Positions 20,842 to 32,465 are shown, numbered from the stretch's first letter. The stretch is 64,000 nucleotides of DNA from Eunapius fragilis (GCA_963681505.1 OY811982.1:3147234-3211233); one strand, 5' to 3'. Numbers and translations are program-made. The notes: generated by a model not told the origin, from the sequence alone.

Positions 20842-21662
20842 GGATTTGTGACAGTGTTATGTCTCGTACACATTATTTCGCACTTTTTCAAGGGAATCTT
20901 TGGCATCAGATCTTGCAAACAGGCTCAGCAAGGTTGCTGATGTCCCAGTGGCTTCCGAAGATGGTTTGCCATTGCTTCGCGCTGAACGATTTACGGAATG
21001 GTTTACAAGGTAAGTATACGATTACGTGTTTTTCAGGTAATGGCCAGCGCGTGCGCACTAACATAGTGGCAATAGGTACCAGGCCGTCTCTTTTAATATT
21101 GACGGCCTGGGGACGAGGCTAGCCCTCAATATACAATTCAAGAAGTACTGAGCAGTACCAGCTAGATATCTCATGGTGGAACACCGCTCCACGCATATGT
21201 CATACTTGGACACGTGTCCCCTGTGCAAAGCGTACGTAGCGCGTTTGATTAATGCACATGTACAATACTGCACAGCAGAGAAAGTGCGAACGTATTTAAA
21301 TTGCCGTGCCCACTGCGCGTATATTGAGGGAGGGCACTGATGGTTACCTTCAGCCGGGTCCTCAGACGTGCGACCAAGCATTGATTACATCATAATGATT
21401 CTTTTTTACCTATTAATTAACCCGTTAGTATGCCTTTGTGCGAGGGCATATAAAAAGATTTGCTACCGATTTCTGCATATGAAGGAAACGATTATCGACT
21501 AATCGCGACTAAGAAAAACAGAATCGGTTATTTCGACTAAAGGAAATTCTGAAATCGGTAACCTGCTATTCTACTAAGTACATAGTCGACCGAATAGGTA
21601 ATCGCGAATAATCGCTTAACCTACAAAACCTGAAAATCGGTTACACACTCTAAAACACAGTA

Positions 21663-23040
21663 AGGCAGTCTTTTACAGTATATGTACACAAGTCCTGAAG
21701 AAGGACTTCAGAAAGAAAAAAAGAAAAGGAGGCAAACGGACCTTATTTGATCACAAACAGTATAGGAAAAGGTTTCTATGAGCTACAATCATGTGGAAAA
21801 GGTCCTGTCACCACAATTCCAAGAGTTAGTCATGTTCATATTAAAGTGTACAAGTCATTGTCCTGTTCACCTTCAAGAAGACTTCAGTCACCATCAGCCT
21901 CCAATCAGTTAATCACATTCAACTCCGTCTCCTGGCAGAGATTCACCTGCATTAGGTGCTTCTCCCTCACGATCAGCTGTGTCTCTGTCACCTAAAAAGG
22001 ATGAGACTACACTCGCTCTTTCTCCTACTGCAAAGGATTTAGCATCTGCTGTACTGCAAGAAAGTAATCACACAAGTGAACTTCAGTATTCATCCCTACT
22101 CTCAGAGAAGCCAAAGCTTCTGATACCTACTGCAGAATTTTTTCCTAGGGGAGATGGGACTAGATCCAAACGAGAGTGCAATACCAAAAATAAGCTTGTT
22201 GTTAAACTGACGCGACAAAACAGTAAAAAGATGACTGTACCATGTCGACCAGCAATTGAAGTTGAAAGCTACGTTTCTATGGCTCAAGATGAAGTCCAAC
22301 ACTGGGTACCAGGGTTGACAACAGAAGATAAGAAAATGATTACAAGTGGTGGGTGGCTAAGTGATGAGATTGTAGATTCTGGTCAGAAACTACTGAAATC
22401 AATGTATCCTCATATACAAATGCTTCAAGAGGTTGCACTGGGTATGGTCTTGTCATATAGCATTGCAAAAAGTGAGTTCATTCAGATTATGAACACTGAA
22501 AAACACCATTGGGTAACAGTTTCAAACATTAACTGCAATGATGAAGAGATACATGTCTATGACTGTGCATCAGGTGGTCCAACTAGTTCTCTATTAAACC
22601 AGATTGCAAGCATCGTTTGCACTCCCAAAGACATTATCAAACTTACCTACATTGATGTGCAAATGCAGCAAGGCTGTGATGACTGTGGGCTATTTGCAAT
22701 AGCATTTGCTACTTCGTTGGCTAGAGGAGAACAACCAGCTAGCTTCCTCTATGAACAAAAAGCAATGAGGAAGCACTTAATTGAAAGCCTTGTGAAGCAA
22801 AATATTACTGCATTTCCAATACAAAAGGTAAGACGCCATGGATCCAAAGTGAGGCACTCACCAAATATACCAATACATTGTGTTTGCAGATTACCAAAAT
22901 TGGAAGGAATTAAAATGATTGAGTGTAGTTATTGTGGAACATGGTATCATATCGACTTATGTGTGTCAGTATCTTCAGATTCCCAACAACCACATACACA
23001 GTGGGCTTGTGTGAGATGCAAGAGTTGGACTGAGAATTAG
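21663..23040 (+). CDS. C-terminal Ulp1-like C48 protease + PHD finger of the Ginger-like element
   Basis: An open frame from 21979 to 23040 (353 codons), preceded at 21690-21960 by shifted integrase-tail sequence ('VLKKDFRKKKRKGGK', 'SIGKGFYELQS'). Around residues 175-236 lie the Ulp1 residues: H177 in 'HHWVTVSN', D195 in 'HVYDCA', Q230 and C236 in 'DDCGLFAIAFAT', with Gln six residues before Cys as in SENP/Ulp1 proteases. A PHD finger occupies 301-347 with C4HC3 spacing (C301, C303, C316, C319, H324, C328, C344, C347). Protease plus PHD matches the intact element on the other side of the window. This is the 3' exon of the interrupted gene; alone it would not transpose. The start at 21979 is a frame limit, not a known start. 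Confidence 0.8.
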
Positions 23041-23154
23041 TGCTGTTTCTTTGTCAATGATTGTCAATGATTTAGACAAAGTGTGCTTGTCCAATGAATT
23101 GTGTTATCATGTTTTCAGTCACTTTTATGAAGAAATGCATGCAAATATTTATAA

Positions 23155-23422
23155 ATCGGGAACATTTCGTCCCGGACCAAATGTCGCTGCCACATTTGGT
23201 CCGGGACCAAATATAGGAGCCATATTTGGTCCTACCGGATAGAATTTGGATGCGACATTTGGTCCTCGGGCGGACATAATATGGCATGGTGGGACCGAAT
23301 ATGGCAGCCACATTCTGTCCGGTAGGACCAACTATGGCAGCCATATTTGGTCCCGGACCTAATTTGGCTGCCATAATCGGTCCGCCGGACAATTCTTAGG
23401 TAGGACATTTTGTGCCGTGATA
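23155..23422. repeat. Right TIR array of the Ginger-like element (ATTTGGTCC motifs)
   Basis: About ten imperfect copies, in both orientations, of a unit around GGTCCCGGACCAAATATGGC. The left end of the element (16353-16440) has the same words (CATTTGGTCCGG, ATATTTGGTCC) in opposite sense. Iterated words in TIRs are typical transposase-binding sites; that function is inferred. Confidence 0.65.
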
Positions 23423-23600
23423 TACCCCGTATGTTAAGACTCCAAAATGGATTTTCGCATACAGTAAAGGCGTGGTATGTTGTGTTAAAACTAGGAATCC
23501 GATAGCGTTAATATTTTGGAAGATGTATCGACTCATTTAATTTTTATGCCATATTTATAAATCCACAAGACCCAATTTCTCATAGAACGTTCCATATTAT
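23423..23600. repeat. Repeat R1, right part
   Basis: Continues the R1 copy interrupted at 16352, collinear with 42833-43000 ('GGAATCCGATAGCGTTAAT', 'CATAGAACGTTCCATATTAT'). It runs directly into hairpin copy 2, as the copy at 42677 does into hairpin copy 3. Confidence 0.75.
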
Positions 23601-23877
23601 ACAAGTAACTAAAAACATTCTCTATGAGAATGTTGGTGAGATATAGGATTTGAAGGCAATGGTGATGTAAAAAGCAAAGAAACAAGGGTCTGTAAGAGTA
23701 AGGGAAAATGTCATAGTCCTATACTTAGCCAGTTTGTAGCCTATACTATGTCCGTGATCTAAATATAGTACAATGACATTTTCCCTTAATATTACAGACC
23801 CTTATTTCCCCACCACCATTGCCTTCAAATCCTATATCTCACCAACCTTCTCCTAGAGAATGATTTTAGTTACTTGT
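23601..23877. repeat. Long-hairpin MITE, copy 2
   Basis: 277 bp, same ends (ACAAGTAACTAAAAACATTC) and core (AGTCCTATACTTAGC). The arms are more diverged than in copy 1. It sits in a block of about 1 kb duplicated at 42835-43850, so copies 2 and 3 are related by that duplication rather than by separate insertions. Confidence 0.88.
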
Positions 23878-24458
23878 TTCATAGATTTTTTTCTTAACTG
23901 ACCGTATAGTTGATTGTAAACCATATGCTACTGCTCCTGTAGTTTTCTGGTTTGAAATAGACAATTCTAAACTTGTCAAGATTCGGCCGTAATGATACGA
24001 GTAACGTTTAGTACGGCCCAAATCTAATGATTCAATTACCAAAATCCACCATCGAGTATTTGATCACAGTAGGCACTCTTCCAGCAAACTCAGAAGCTAT
24101 TGGTAAAACTTCCATTCTTTAAATATGCTCCTGGGGTGGGCGGGGGGGGGGGGGGGGGGGGAGGGGGGCAATGCCCTCCCTCTAATAGGAGTGTTGGGGC
24201 AATTGCCCCCACGGCCCTCAAGCTTCCTATGCCACTGCGGGCACCAGTCCAATGCATGCTAACCAGTCCAGTTACATGTGTGAAAAATACATTGATCAGT
24301 GACGTGGAGGCCATTGGACATGACCATGTAGAGGAGACTATGGGATATGAACATACAGTGGAGGGAATGAGTACATTATTAGAAGCTATGAGACATGAAT
24401 GACCTGAAAAGACAATGTCTAAATAGGGGCGTACCACAATACACGGTAAAAAATATGG
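23878..24458 (+). repeat. Repeat R3 with poly-G tract, copy 1, and flank
   Basis: From about 24090 the sequence is shared with 43480-43843 and, inverted, with 63330-63600. It has a G homopolymer (24142-24161), then 'CCCACGGCCCTCAAGCTTCC' and 'GCATGCTAACCAGTCCAGTT'. The phrase CCTATGCCACTG resembles a hAT-type terminus. 23878-24090 is also shared with 43290-43480. No gene. Confidence 0.7.
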
Positions 24459-24633
24459 TAATAGTTATATTTCCTCCTTCTGGTGGCCTGTACTTCTTCA
24501 ATAATCATATGCCCAGCATATCCCCCAGGAAATCCATGCAGGATACTAGCCGCTGGTAGTCTACATTCTGCATGTTCTAAAATAAAATGGTAACTGAATT
24601 ACAAATGTGTTTTCTACGTCATAACGTTAATAT

Positions 24634-26714
24634 CTAAATAAGCCTCTTAAGCATTTGGTTCATAAATCTACACCACAGGTCTCTGCCAAACGTTTCTCGT
24701 AGTTTCAAGCTGTGAATATAGTCTCTCGTTGATGAAAATTCCATTATCTTTTCTAAATCATATCTCTCGCTTAACCATAAGTTTCCATCAGAATATGGCT
24801 CTCGACGACTTTCAGGAATTGTAATGTCGATCAGTAATGGATAAGCGATTTCACTAAATAATTCTGGTTGAACACTCATTATGTGTTCAAGGAGTTCAAG
24901 CATGTCATTTGAAATAGCAAGTGGGACATAAATTGTGTCAGCAACAGAATGGGCACAAACTTTTTGTGGGTAACCAAATTCTTTCCATTGTTTCATCCAT
25001 TTGTCAGGGAGGCTAGATATCACTTCCCGGAGCTTGCCATAAAAATCAGAACCAGTTCCTGTCCACCACCACCAATATTCAAAAAATACTTCACCTTCAT
25101 TTCTAAAATCAACGTATGTGCCTTTCGTATACCACACCTTTGATAAGGAGTATCGACTTAGCATTGAAATGTTCATAAACATATCATCAGGTATGTACAG
25201 AGTGCTGAGATTACTTTTCTGGCCTATTTTCAAACACTCAAATAAAGCTCTTTGTTGAAACCATCCATGATAAGTGTCCACTTGAATACTTCTCACACCT
25301 TCTGGAAAATTCTCTGGTGTCCAATTTGGCCACTCACCATCATACAAAAGCACAATGGAATCAAAAAATCTCAGATAGTATGCAAGTAGAATCCTGAGCA
25401 CATAATCAGTGGTGCCCCAGTTGAACATGATGCAGAGTTGAACATCTTTTGTCCATAACTTAGATTTGATTGGAAGCCTTGGAAATTGATATCCAATGTT
25501 TTTGAGGTCTTTAATCCACGTGCTAATATACTCTACGTCATCGACATGAACAATGCTTTGACTGAACATAAATTGATACACATGGGTGAGGGCTTGATCA
25601 AAGTGGTCAAATGATGCAGGAAGGTTTGTTAACAATTTCACAATTTCTAACGATGTTAAGGATGAGTCCGTGGAGTGATTTGAAAAAGTATATAATTTGG
25701 AATTATCGATTGTTTCTTTAGATGAAATGATTCTAGGATATACGTACATGAGGCAGGTATCAGGAATGAGGTAAAGGAGGCTTTGGGATACATATGACCT
25801 CAAAATAGCTGAAGCATAATATCCAAGTGTCTTGGGTAGTAGAAGTGACCAGAAAGCTTCATATAGATGGACTGTATTCTCAGCACTGTATGGAGATGTA
25901 ACACCTCTTGGTACTGCTAACTCCACTGGATGTGAATTAGGATAAATAAATGCTTCATCATGTATTGAGAGGTAGTGTTGAATTATTGGAATGCATAATG
26001 TGCCTTTAATGCCTTGTTGTGCAGTATCACTCAAACCATGCAGTTTTGCCCATATGTGGTCAGTGTCTAATTCTGGTGATGGGTTCCAGATGGGATTATC
26101 TGAAGTGAGGAAAAATAAATGACATGATAAAATTTGCAATGTAAAAAATGTTTACCTATTGCATCATCTTTTGAAAGTTCTGGAATTTTGTGTGGCTGCT
26201 GATCATTGTATAATTGCTCTTGATAAATGGCATGAGGTATGCTATTTTCTTTCATATCTAAAATTACTTTTGCACCCCGATGGATTGCATACAAGTAACC
26301 AATATTCCTTGTATTGATACTGTGAAGGGAAGTTTTGTTAACAAGCTTGTATGGAAGCGAAGCAATTTGTTTTCTTGACATGTATATTAAGTTGGTTGTG
26401 TTGAGGCTAGGTTTCAAATTAAGCCTTGTATGAATAATTCCAAGAACTAACAAGCACCAATCAGTTGTTGAGTTGAGTACAGTTCTCATTGCAGATGTTA
26501 GCACTCTGCTGTCAGATATAACCACTATCCATTTTGTCAAGCCTTGGCATCTGGTGTTGAGTTCCAATGGTGATGGTGATGGTGGTGGTGATATTGATGT
26601 CAATGATGATGCTAATGGTGGTGGTTCTATTTGATGTTCAACATACACTTCAAGCAGGCTATATAGGAGCAGCAGAGATCCTGCAGTTACAATCGACAGG
26701 AATATTTTCCTCAT
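24634..26714 (-). CDS. STELLO/DUF288 glycosyltransferase-like protein, copy B (674 aa)
   Basis: Exon 1 is 26714-26156, the intron 26155-26100 (56 bp, GT-AG), and exon 2 26099-24634. The exons sum to 2025 bp, 674 codons plus stop. Residues 7-24 form a hydrophobic signal anchor, then a Pro/Ser-rich stem (31-53) and 'CQGLTKWIVVISDSR' (56-70). 'RNIGYLYAIHRGAKVILDMK' starts at residue 136; this N-I-G-Y-L-x-A-I-x-x-G-A-K block is the DUF288 hallmark. The C-terminal half has 'WTKDVQLCIMFNWGTTDYVL' and 'LYIPDDMFMN', a possible DxD-type metal site. Topology suggests a type II Golgi membrane enzyme; substrate unknown. The start is the first ATG, directly before the anchor. Copy C has the same exon lengths. 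Confidence 0.9.
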
Positions 26715-28050
26715 TTAACACTAAGCAAAAATGATGAAAATGAAATAAGTGTGTTTTTGATTTATAGAGCTCATAAATGGGATGGATCATTGCAGAGAAA
26801 TGGGATCCAAAGAACATAATGTAATACTCTTTGAGATAGTGCACAGGCAATTTTTCTGTCTATCTTGAAGTTGCAATGGACTGAATTATTATTATTATTA
26901 TGTTTACATCTTGCATACATTTCAATTTGCACACTTCAATGTTGACCAATAATTGTTTTAATATTATCGTGATAATGCCTCTTTTTGTAGAAATGATCCC
27001 ATTTATGTATTATGCTACATTTACCAGCAAATTAGTAACGCTTCTTATGTAACGTAAACACTACTGATGTAATGTGGACTAACGGAGGTGACAACGTATT
27101 CCTTTTGTATGCACTAGGCTTCCGTGAATAGTGTAGCTCATGGAGCATCGGCGCTATGGGGCGTGCGATGTACCTTGCCCTACCAACAGCCTGTGTTATT
27201 ATGCCTTTGTCTTGCATGTGCATCTAACATGTCGTATGTGTGCATGAGTTCAGTTCAGTTGTATTACGTGTAAGTTGGAGTGTTGGAATCGAAACGCGGC
27301 GTTATACTTACATAACTCTGTACGGTAATAACAGGCTCGATTGCATGTGTACTAAAGTCATGGATTATATTTTCTCAGGCTGTGTGTCCGTGCACTTTCT
27401 TAAGACATGCCCACTTGTCTCGCCAGAAAAATATGAGTTTATGCCTAAACTGTCCTCTTGTACTCAGTTAGTGACTACTTTGAATGACTGGGCTTGGTAT
27501 GTAAATAAGCACTTTATCGTTGACTTTGCTAAGGCTAGTGATACTCTTTTCCCATTAACAAAAACTGCTCATCATGCTCAGGATATGGTTTTGTACACAG
27601 CTTTATGAAGGGGATGTTTTCCTGTTTGAAAGGTCATGCTGTGCTTATATGGAATCTGATATATCCCCTTTCTTACTTTGTTAGGTCTATTGTTTATTTA
27701 TTAATGATCGTCAGACTGTCTTGAACATACAGTTGAAGTCAAAATCTTTTTCCATGACACAAAACGTGTGATAATCATTGTACCGTTTTTCTCAAGAGCT
27801 TGTCTCATTTTTGTTCCTGGTCTGCTTGTGGCAAAGACGCTTCATGCCATATACTATATGCTATTGTTTTGGAAGGTGTGAATTCTGAACTCTACATCAA
27901 TGTCTACCTAACATATCACTTAACCACATTGCTCCTCTTAGAGCTGCTAGGGCCTTTGTCTGTTATATTTTTGTGCAGACTCTTAAGTTTTGTTCACCAG
28001 AATCTTGAGTCGTGTACCCATGGCTTTTAAAAATGAATGCATTGTATTGA
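26715..28050. other. Upstream flank of STELLO copy B with an unassigned ORF
   Basis: Mostly non-coding and shared with 8576-9617. A plus-strand ORF at 27240-27608 (122 codons, ending '...HHAQDMVLYTAL') has no recognised domain and is disrupted in unit A, so it is probably not a conserved gene. The divergent layout means a promoter for copy B should lie in 26715-27000, but no element is identifiable. Confidence 0.45.
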
Positions 28051-28053
28051 TTT

Positions 28054-30793
28054 TTAAAATACTTATTTCATTTATAGGTGAGCCAATACTCCTTTTGTTA
28101 ACTGCTTGCTAAATCTTTATCTTGAAAACCCCAGCATCTATTCGATGTGCTTCAAGGTTATAAACTGCTGTTGTCCTCCCTTTCAGAATTGTTTTCCTTC
28201 GCTGATGTGAGCCGCCGGAACACATGAGAACTCTCATGTAACTTCAAGCCAGAATTGGAACAACCTCATGGGCCTGAAGATTTAATTTTTTTCTCCCATA
28301 CAGCACCATTCAAATTAATTGCACCAAATGTATGAATAAATAAAGCATGCGTGACCTCACTCCCACATGGTAAACTTTATCCATCTAAATATAAATGCTC
28401 CTTACCCAAGTACATGACCTTTTCAGTGTGGTTTGTGTTTGTTTATTTTGTCTGCATTTAGAACTAAACAATTTGAAACAATAAAACAATTACTTGTTCC
28501 TGGAAGAGTAAGAAATATATCCAGTTCCGAAGACTTTTCAAGTATTACAGATGGTTACCATTGCAATACAATTGCATAGGCCGTTGAAATTGAGCATTGT
28601 ACTTGTTTGGACCCAGTGCCAGAGGCTTTGATCAAGTGTGCAATAGTAGCCCTAATTCTTGCTTTCCCTAATCACATAGTGTTAGATACTGATTGGAATA
28701 TTACTATTATTGCTGCAACTGATAGATCGTTGAACATTTGGTCTCAACTGTTGAATATAAAACTGAGAGACAACGCTCGATTCGCGCCTATGATTTACGC
28801 ACCCGCCTCCCATACATTTGATGGGACACTGTATGCCTAAATCACTGGCGAAAATCAAATTGCGCGCGCATTTTGCACTGCTACAACTCCGCAATGGGTA
28901 ACAGAACAAATCAATAGCGACAGGACTCTTTTACGTACATACAGATTGTGAAGCTATTTGTACTCTCCTGCAGAAGAATATTTAAATTCTAAACCCTTAG
29001 GACCTAATAAAATTTGCCATTGGGCCGGAAATGGTATGGTAGAATGTTACTCCCCTCAACATACACAGGTAGCGTATAGATATAGGCAGACAAATGCACA
29101 CAGGTCCGCCTGACAAACATTGAAACTGTCATCTCGATTACACGGAATATAAGCAAATTGTCAGTGCACTTTGCTCTAAGCTATCTGTACCATGATATCC
29201 TCAGTACTGCATTGTGTTATGTGTATCTGCAGGTGTGTTGAGTCTGTCGTATACCTCCCATTGTCTCATCAATTGACAGGTTCATAATGTACCTTCCCCT
29301 CTTATATATTCAGTCATTCTGCAACGTACAGTGCTTCCATCACGGTTGCTTCTGAATCATTCCCAATGACATGTGTACAAAAAGCCCTACGCCCACCTAA
29401 CGAGGGGTTGATTACACCCTCAGCGACAGAGAACGAAGCCTTTTTTTTCAAAAACTGTTTAGTCCTTGTGTCTAGTCTGACCTTCACGCACGGAACTATC
29501 ATGCATGAAAGACGAGTACCACTGGTCTTCTGGAAGCCTGATATTAGCTCGCAAGTGCGGAGGGTGTTTTTGGAGTAAGAGAGATAAACCGTTCTCTACT
29601 AAAGTATCCGTCTTATAATAAGGTTCGCTGAAAATTTTATAATTATAGCCAGTATCACATCTTTACTTAATCACTTGCCGTATACAATCATTTGCCCATC
29701 AATATAATGACGGACGGCATGCAGAATCAGCACATGCACTGCCTGCAGATACACATCATACGATGCAGGGCAGTGGACTCTGGATTATACCATTATATGT
29801 TAATGATCAAGCATGCATGCACACATGGGCTATATGCACGTATAAAAAAATACATTTTAATCATGCGAAGTGTGTCTTTCAGGTACACTACACTATCTAG
29901 CTCGAAGAAAGGGCATTGCTGAACGCTGTCTATTAAAATTCAGCTGCATAGCTTAGTTTGTTCTGTTAGCAAAAGGCTACGCCACGCGTTGGCATGTAAT
30001 TAGAGGTAAATAGGAAATCGTTAGTGGTATATAGATTATTTACACTGACAATGTGCCTTACTCCCGATGAATATACTTTCAGTATTTTCCGTTAATCGAG
30101 GTGATATATTCCATATAAAGAGCGGCACTGTAAACATGTAATTGACCGCCATATTTGTGCTGAAATAGTAATCGGTAGCTTAATCGCTCAGAAACTGTAA
30201 CGATTCAAACGGAGAGCATTTTCATAACTTATATATGGAATATATCAAGGGCTTTATACGCACATTTTTTGGGTTCATGCAGAACGCCTTAGCAATTAGC
30301 ATGAAGCTATTCGATCGAGATACATGTGGTTACCGGCTATAACGCCGTATCACATCGCTTTGACGCTCTGGTTTGGGAACCAGAGAAAAAGAATTAGGGC
30401 TTAACAATTTCGGGCAAGCGTCAAAGAACCACATGTATGCTCCGTCAAATTTGAAAGGGATGTTAAACTGGATGGCAGAACGTGAATAATTTACACCGCG
30501 GCGGACACGCAAATGTAGTACCCGGGAGGACAGCCGGTATATTAGACACAAAATTCGCAAAACTGTCGCTATATGTCTGAATGAAAACACGCGCCCATCT
30601 GTATGATTTTAACATGATACAATTGAGTACCTCTAGTCTTAGACACGTCAAAGGTCACAGGAGAACGCTTCCACACTAGACAATGCTCTTTGCTTTTCAA
30701 ATGTTCAAGTAGGGCCAATATTAATGCGTGCAAGGGTCTGGAAGGTCTCTTTTAAATAGCATGTCTATTACGTCAATTTCTTAACTGATCTTA
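28054..30793. other. Unit-B non-coding stretch with repeat R1 pieces
   Basis: Aligns with unit A. R1 words occur at 28810-29040 and 30100-30250. Open frames at 28607-28840 and 29366-29578 ('MTCVQKALRPPNEGLITPSA...') are not recognised and are broken in unit A. The empty sites for the unit-A insertions are at about 28045 (piggyBac-like), 28516-28523 (1.15-kb TIR element) and 29172 (122-bp palindrome). Confidence 0.6.
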
Positions 30794-30797
30794 TTAA

Positions 30798-31021
30798 CCG
30801 ATTACCGCCGTGATGCGCATAAATGCGTCAAAAATGTGTTTAATGTTGCCAACTTCACACCCCTTAGAAAAATTATTCCAATTTGAGTTTACTCATGTTC
30901 ACGGCTTCAGATTATGTTGTTGAAACCCCTTCCAGCTACCTACGATTCCTCTGCTGCCTCATTTAACTGTTTTTGTACAACTCTACTTTAGCTGAACAAA
31001 AATATTTCCGACGTTAATCGG
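30798..31021. mobile_element. 224-bp TTAA-flanked MITE
   Basis: TTAA at 30794-30797 and at 31022-31025. Ends CCGATTACCGCCG (left) and CCGATTAACGTCG (right, reverse complemented). Unit A at about 15509 has a single TTAA and no insertion. The length and absence of coding identify it as a non-autonomous piggyBac/Kolobok-type element, though its ends differ from those of the 9622 element. Confidence 0.8.
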
Positions 31022-31165
31022 TTAAAATTTGAATTGAGGCTTAATTGTTTTCCCGCTAAGACGGTAATGAGCTGCAAAACTACATGCAGTCTATAGTTGA
31101 TTAAGAAGGGCGGCATCCCATCGCAGCAGGCCTGTCACGCAAAAATTAATCCGGGTAAAAAGTGA

Positions 31166-32465
31166 TCCGGCTTTGATCACTTTTGGCTGCAAAAAGCGTA
31201 TATAGGGAGACAAATCCATTGTGTATCAATTCTGACTGAAAACGGCATGCATGCATGATCCTTTTTCTGTCAATACAAGACAGGTCCATATACATTTAAT
31301 GCATGCGTGGCCTGCGGATCTGATCAGGACCGAGTAATTTACGTATGCATGTATGTATAAGGTACGCCCGGATACCCATATCGAGCAAATGATTACGCGG
31401 TATTCGGTCCATATCGAGAAATGAGCGGTCAACGGGAGCTCAGTCTTCATTAATTCGCGGTTTGCGTACATATTTCCGTAATCGTTCCATACACAGTATG
31501 CGGAAAGCATACGAAATGTTTTCTACAACTTAGCTCATGACAGAATGTTAGTGCGGCACATTTGGCAAGATTTTTAAACACATTACCATATTTTTCCCGA
31601 ATAAGCCCTCGGTTTCATTGAATTGTAGGGGCCTTTGTTTCAAATGGTCATGAAGTCAACGAGGTGAGTTCTTCATCACAAAATTCCACAGTCTATAACG
31701 TCAAAACCTTAAAGCTTTACCGTTAGCTCATGACGGAAAAATATAGCTGATACATAAAGCAACTATTCTCCGCTTTTAAACTTAGGTCTTCGTATTTGAA
31801 AATTCGGTTCCATACTCCACAGAAATATTCCATCTTGGATTTCAGTGTCCCCGTCTCGTGCCCACAAAAATTGAAATACAGACGTACGTACGTTAGGGTT
31901 TTCTACTTAGTCTCGTACCCAGACGTAGTTTTATACGTCTAGCGGGGGGGGGCGCTTACGCTCCAGATTACGAGATTATGAGGTGTGTGTGTGTGCGCGC
32001 GTGGGAGGGGGGGGGGGAAAGGATTGTGAAGCGCAAAGACTTCCCCCACTGCCAAGTGGCAGACAGACAAAAACCTCCCGGCCTTTAACAAAGCAGTCTT
32101 CTGATAATGGCGAAGCGCTGGCTATCCTAGTTTTAATACAGCGCTCGACATGGCGGTTTCAATGCTTTTAAAAATAGGTGTTCCCATTTGAAAATTCGGT
32201 TCCATCTTCCACAGACGTATATTCCATATTGGATTTCATATAGTACACCGTCTCGTGCCCACAAAAATTGAATTTGGACGAAGTGTGCCGCGCGCTCTTT
32301 CCTGCTATTACTGCTAATGCTACTGACGGCAAGGTTTGTTGCTCAATTTCAGTGCAGCTCATTTATATACATTCATATACTGTATGCAGGGACCACTGCA
32401 TAGCAAAGTGGTCACTAAGTAGTAGCTTGTTCAGCCGACAGATGCGTATCCGTGACACTTTATAT
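31166..32465. other. Non-coding stretch with a truncated MULE-type tip
   Basis: No gene recognised. At about 31911-31945 lies TAGTCTCGTACCCAGACGTA followed by a partial inverse (ATACGTCTAG) and a G run: the left half of the 57-bp palindromic MITE seen intact at 55301. Two similar ATTCCATNTTGGATTTCA phrases at about 31823 and 32219 show a local diverged duplication. Confidence 0.45.

Larger units (their letters stand above)
19697..21009 (+). pseudogene. Captured first-exon fragment in the MULE, split by an inner insertion
   Basis: The ATG at 19697 opens 'MSKSCRIC', is interrupted at 19723 by the inner MULE, and resumes at 20852 (after the second TSD) with 'SVMSRTHYF'. A one-base shift in a T-run near 20886 then leads to 'DVPVASEDGLPLLRAERF', ending in a good splice donor (AGG|GTAAGT at 21009/21010). 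The N-terminal C-x2-C followed by a conserved helical segment resembles the start of a ZAD- or THAP-like zinc domain, but I cannot assign it. A likely host-gene 5' exon carried by the MULE. Confidence 0.4.
18350..21121. mobile_element. MULE with TAGCCTCGTCCCC ends and a perfect 9-bp TSD (level 3)
   Basis: Left TIR TAGCCTCGTCCCCAGGCCGT matches the right end in inverted orientation over about 32 bp. GCCCTCAAT flanks it exactly at 18341-18349 and 21122-21130. The 9-bp TSD is the Mutator/MULE signature. It contains two further insertions (18403-19509 and 19723-20841); without them the element is about 530 bp with TIRs longer than 90 bp (19515-19600 is inverted to 21005-21090). Its interior carries an exon-like captured fragment starting at an ATG at 19697. 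Confidence 0.88.
17801..21652. mobile_element. Mutator-like insertion in the Ginger-like gene (level 2 of nesting)
   Basis: AAACACAGTA occurs on both sides (17791-17800 and 21653-21662), a 9-10-bp target duplication. Inverted ends share GTGTAACC (left GGATGTGTAACC; right, reverse complemented, AGAGTGTGTAACC). Subterminal regions (17814-17960 and 21480-21645) repeat AATCGATTATTTCGACTA-like words. Joining the flanks makes the Ginger-like coding sequence contiguous ('...AQKKRAV' to a 'VLKKDFRKKKRKGGK' block). The element holds the MULE at 18350-21121. A C-x2-C...H...C zinc-like reading ('CPLCKAYVARLINAHVQYC') lies near 21215-21275. Confidence 0.75.
16353..23422 (+). mobile_element. Ginger-like (KRBA2-type integrase) transposon, interrupted by nested insertions
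   Basis: The boundaries come from three facts. Repeat R1 is cut between two TACC tetramers. The R1 copy at about 42832 has a single TACC at that place. The ends are inverted (left TGTCACAAAATATTCGG; right, reverse complemented, TATCACGGCACAAAATGTCC), and both ends contain arrays of ATTTGGTCC/GGTCCGGGACC-type motifs. The length is 7070 bp; subtracting the 3.85-kb insertion leaves about 3.2 kb, almost the size of the intact element at 44624-47853, which also has a 4-bp TSD. It encodes integrase, then Ulp1 protease and PHD modules on the plus strand. Confidence 0.78.
24459..31165. repeat. Segmental duplication unit B
   Basis: Collinear with unit A (6408-15655) as described there. Its left end, from 24459, is also shared with unit C (48456 onward), so the three STELLO copies have overlapping but different duplicated flanks: A and B share the long upstream flank, B and C the downstream flank. 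Confidence 0.85.

Noticed and set aside
23155..23400. Possible CRISPR-like array (regular GGTCC repeats)
   Set aside because: Units alternate in orientation, have no unique spacers, and match the other end of the transposon; the context is eukaryotic.
24100..24437. Gly- or Pro-rich ORFs around the poly-G tracts
   Set aside because: Generated by homopolymers inside repeat R3; frames differ among copies.
27240..27608. 122-codon ORF upstream of STELLO copy B as a host gene
   Set aside because: The homologous stretch in unit A is disrupted and no domain is recognised; kept only as a note in the flank entry.
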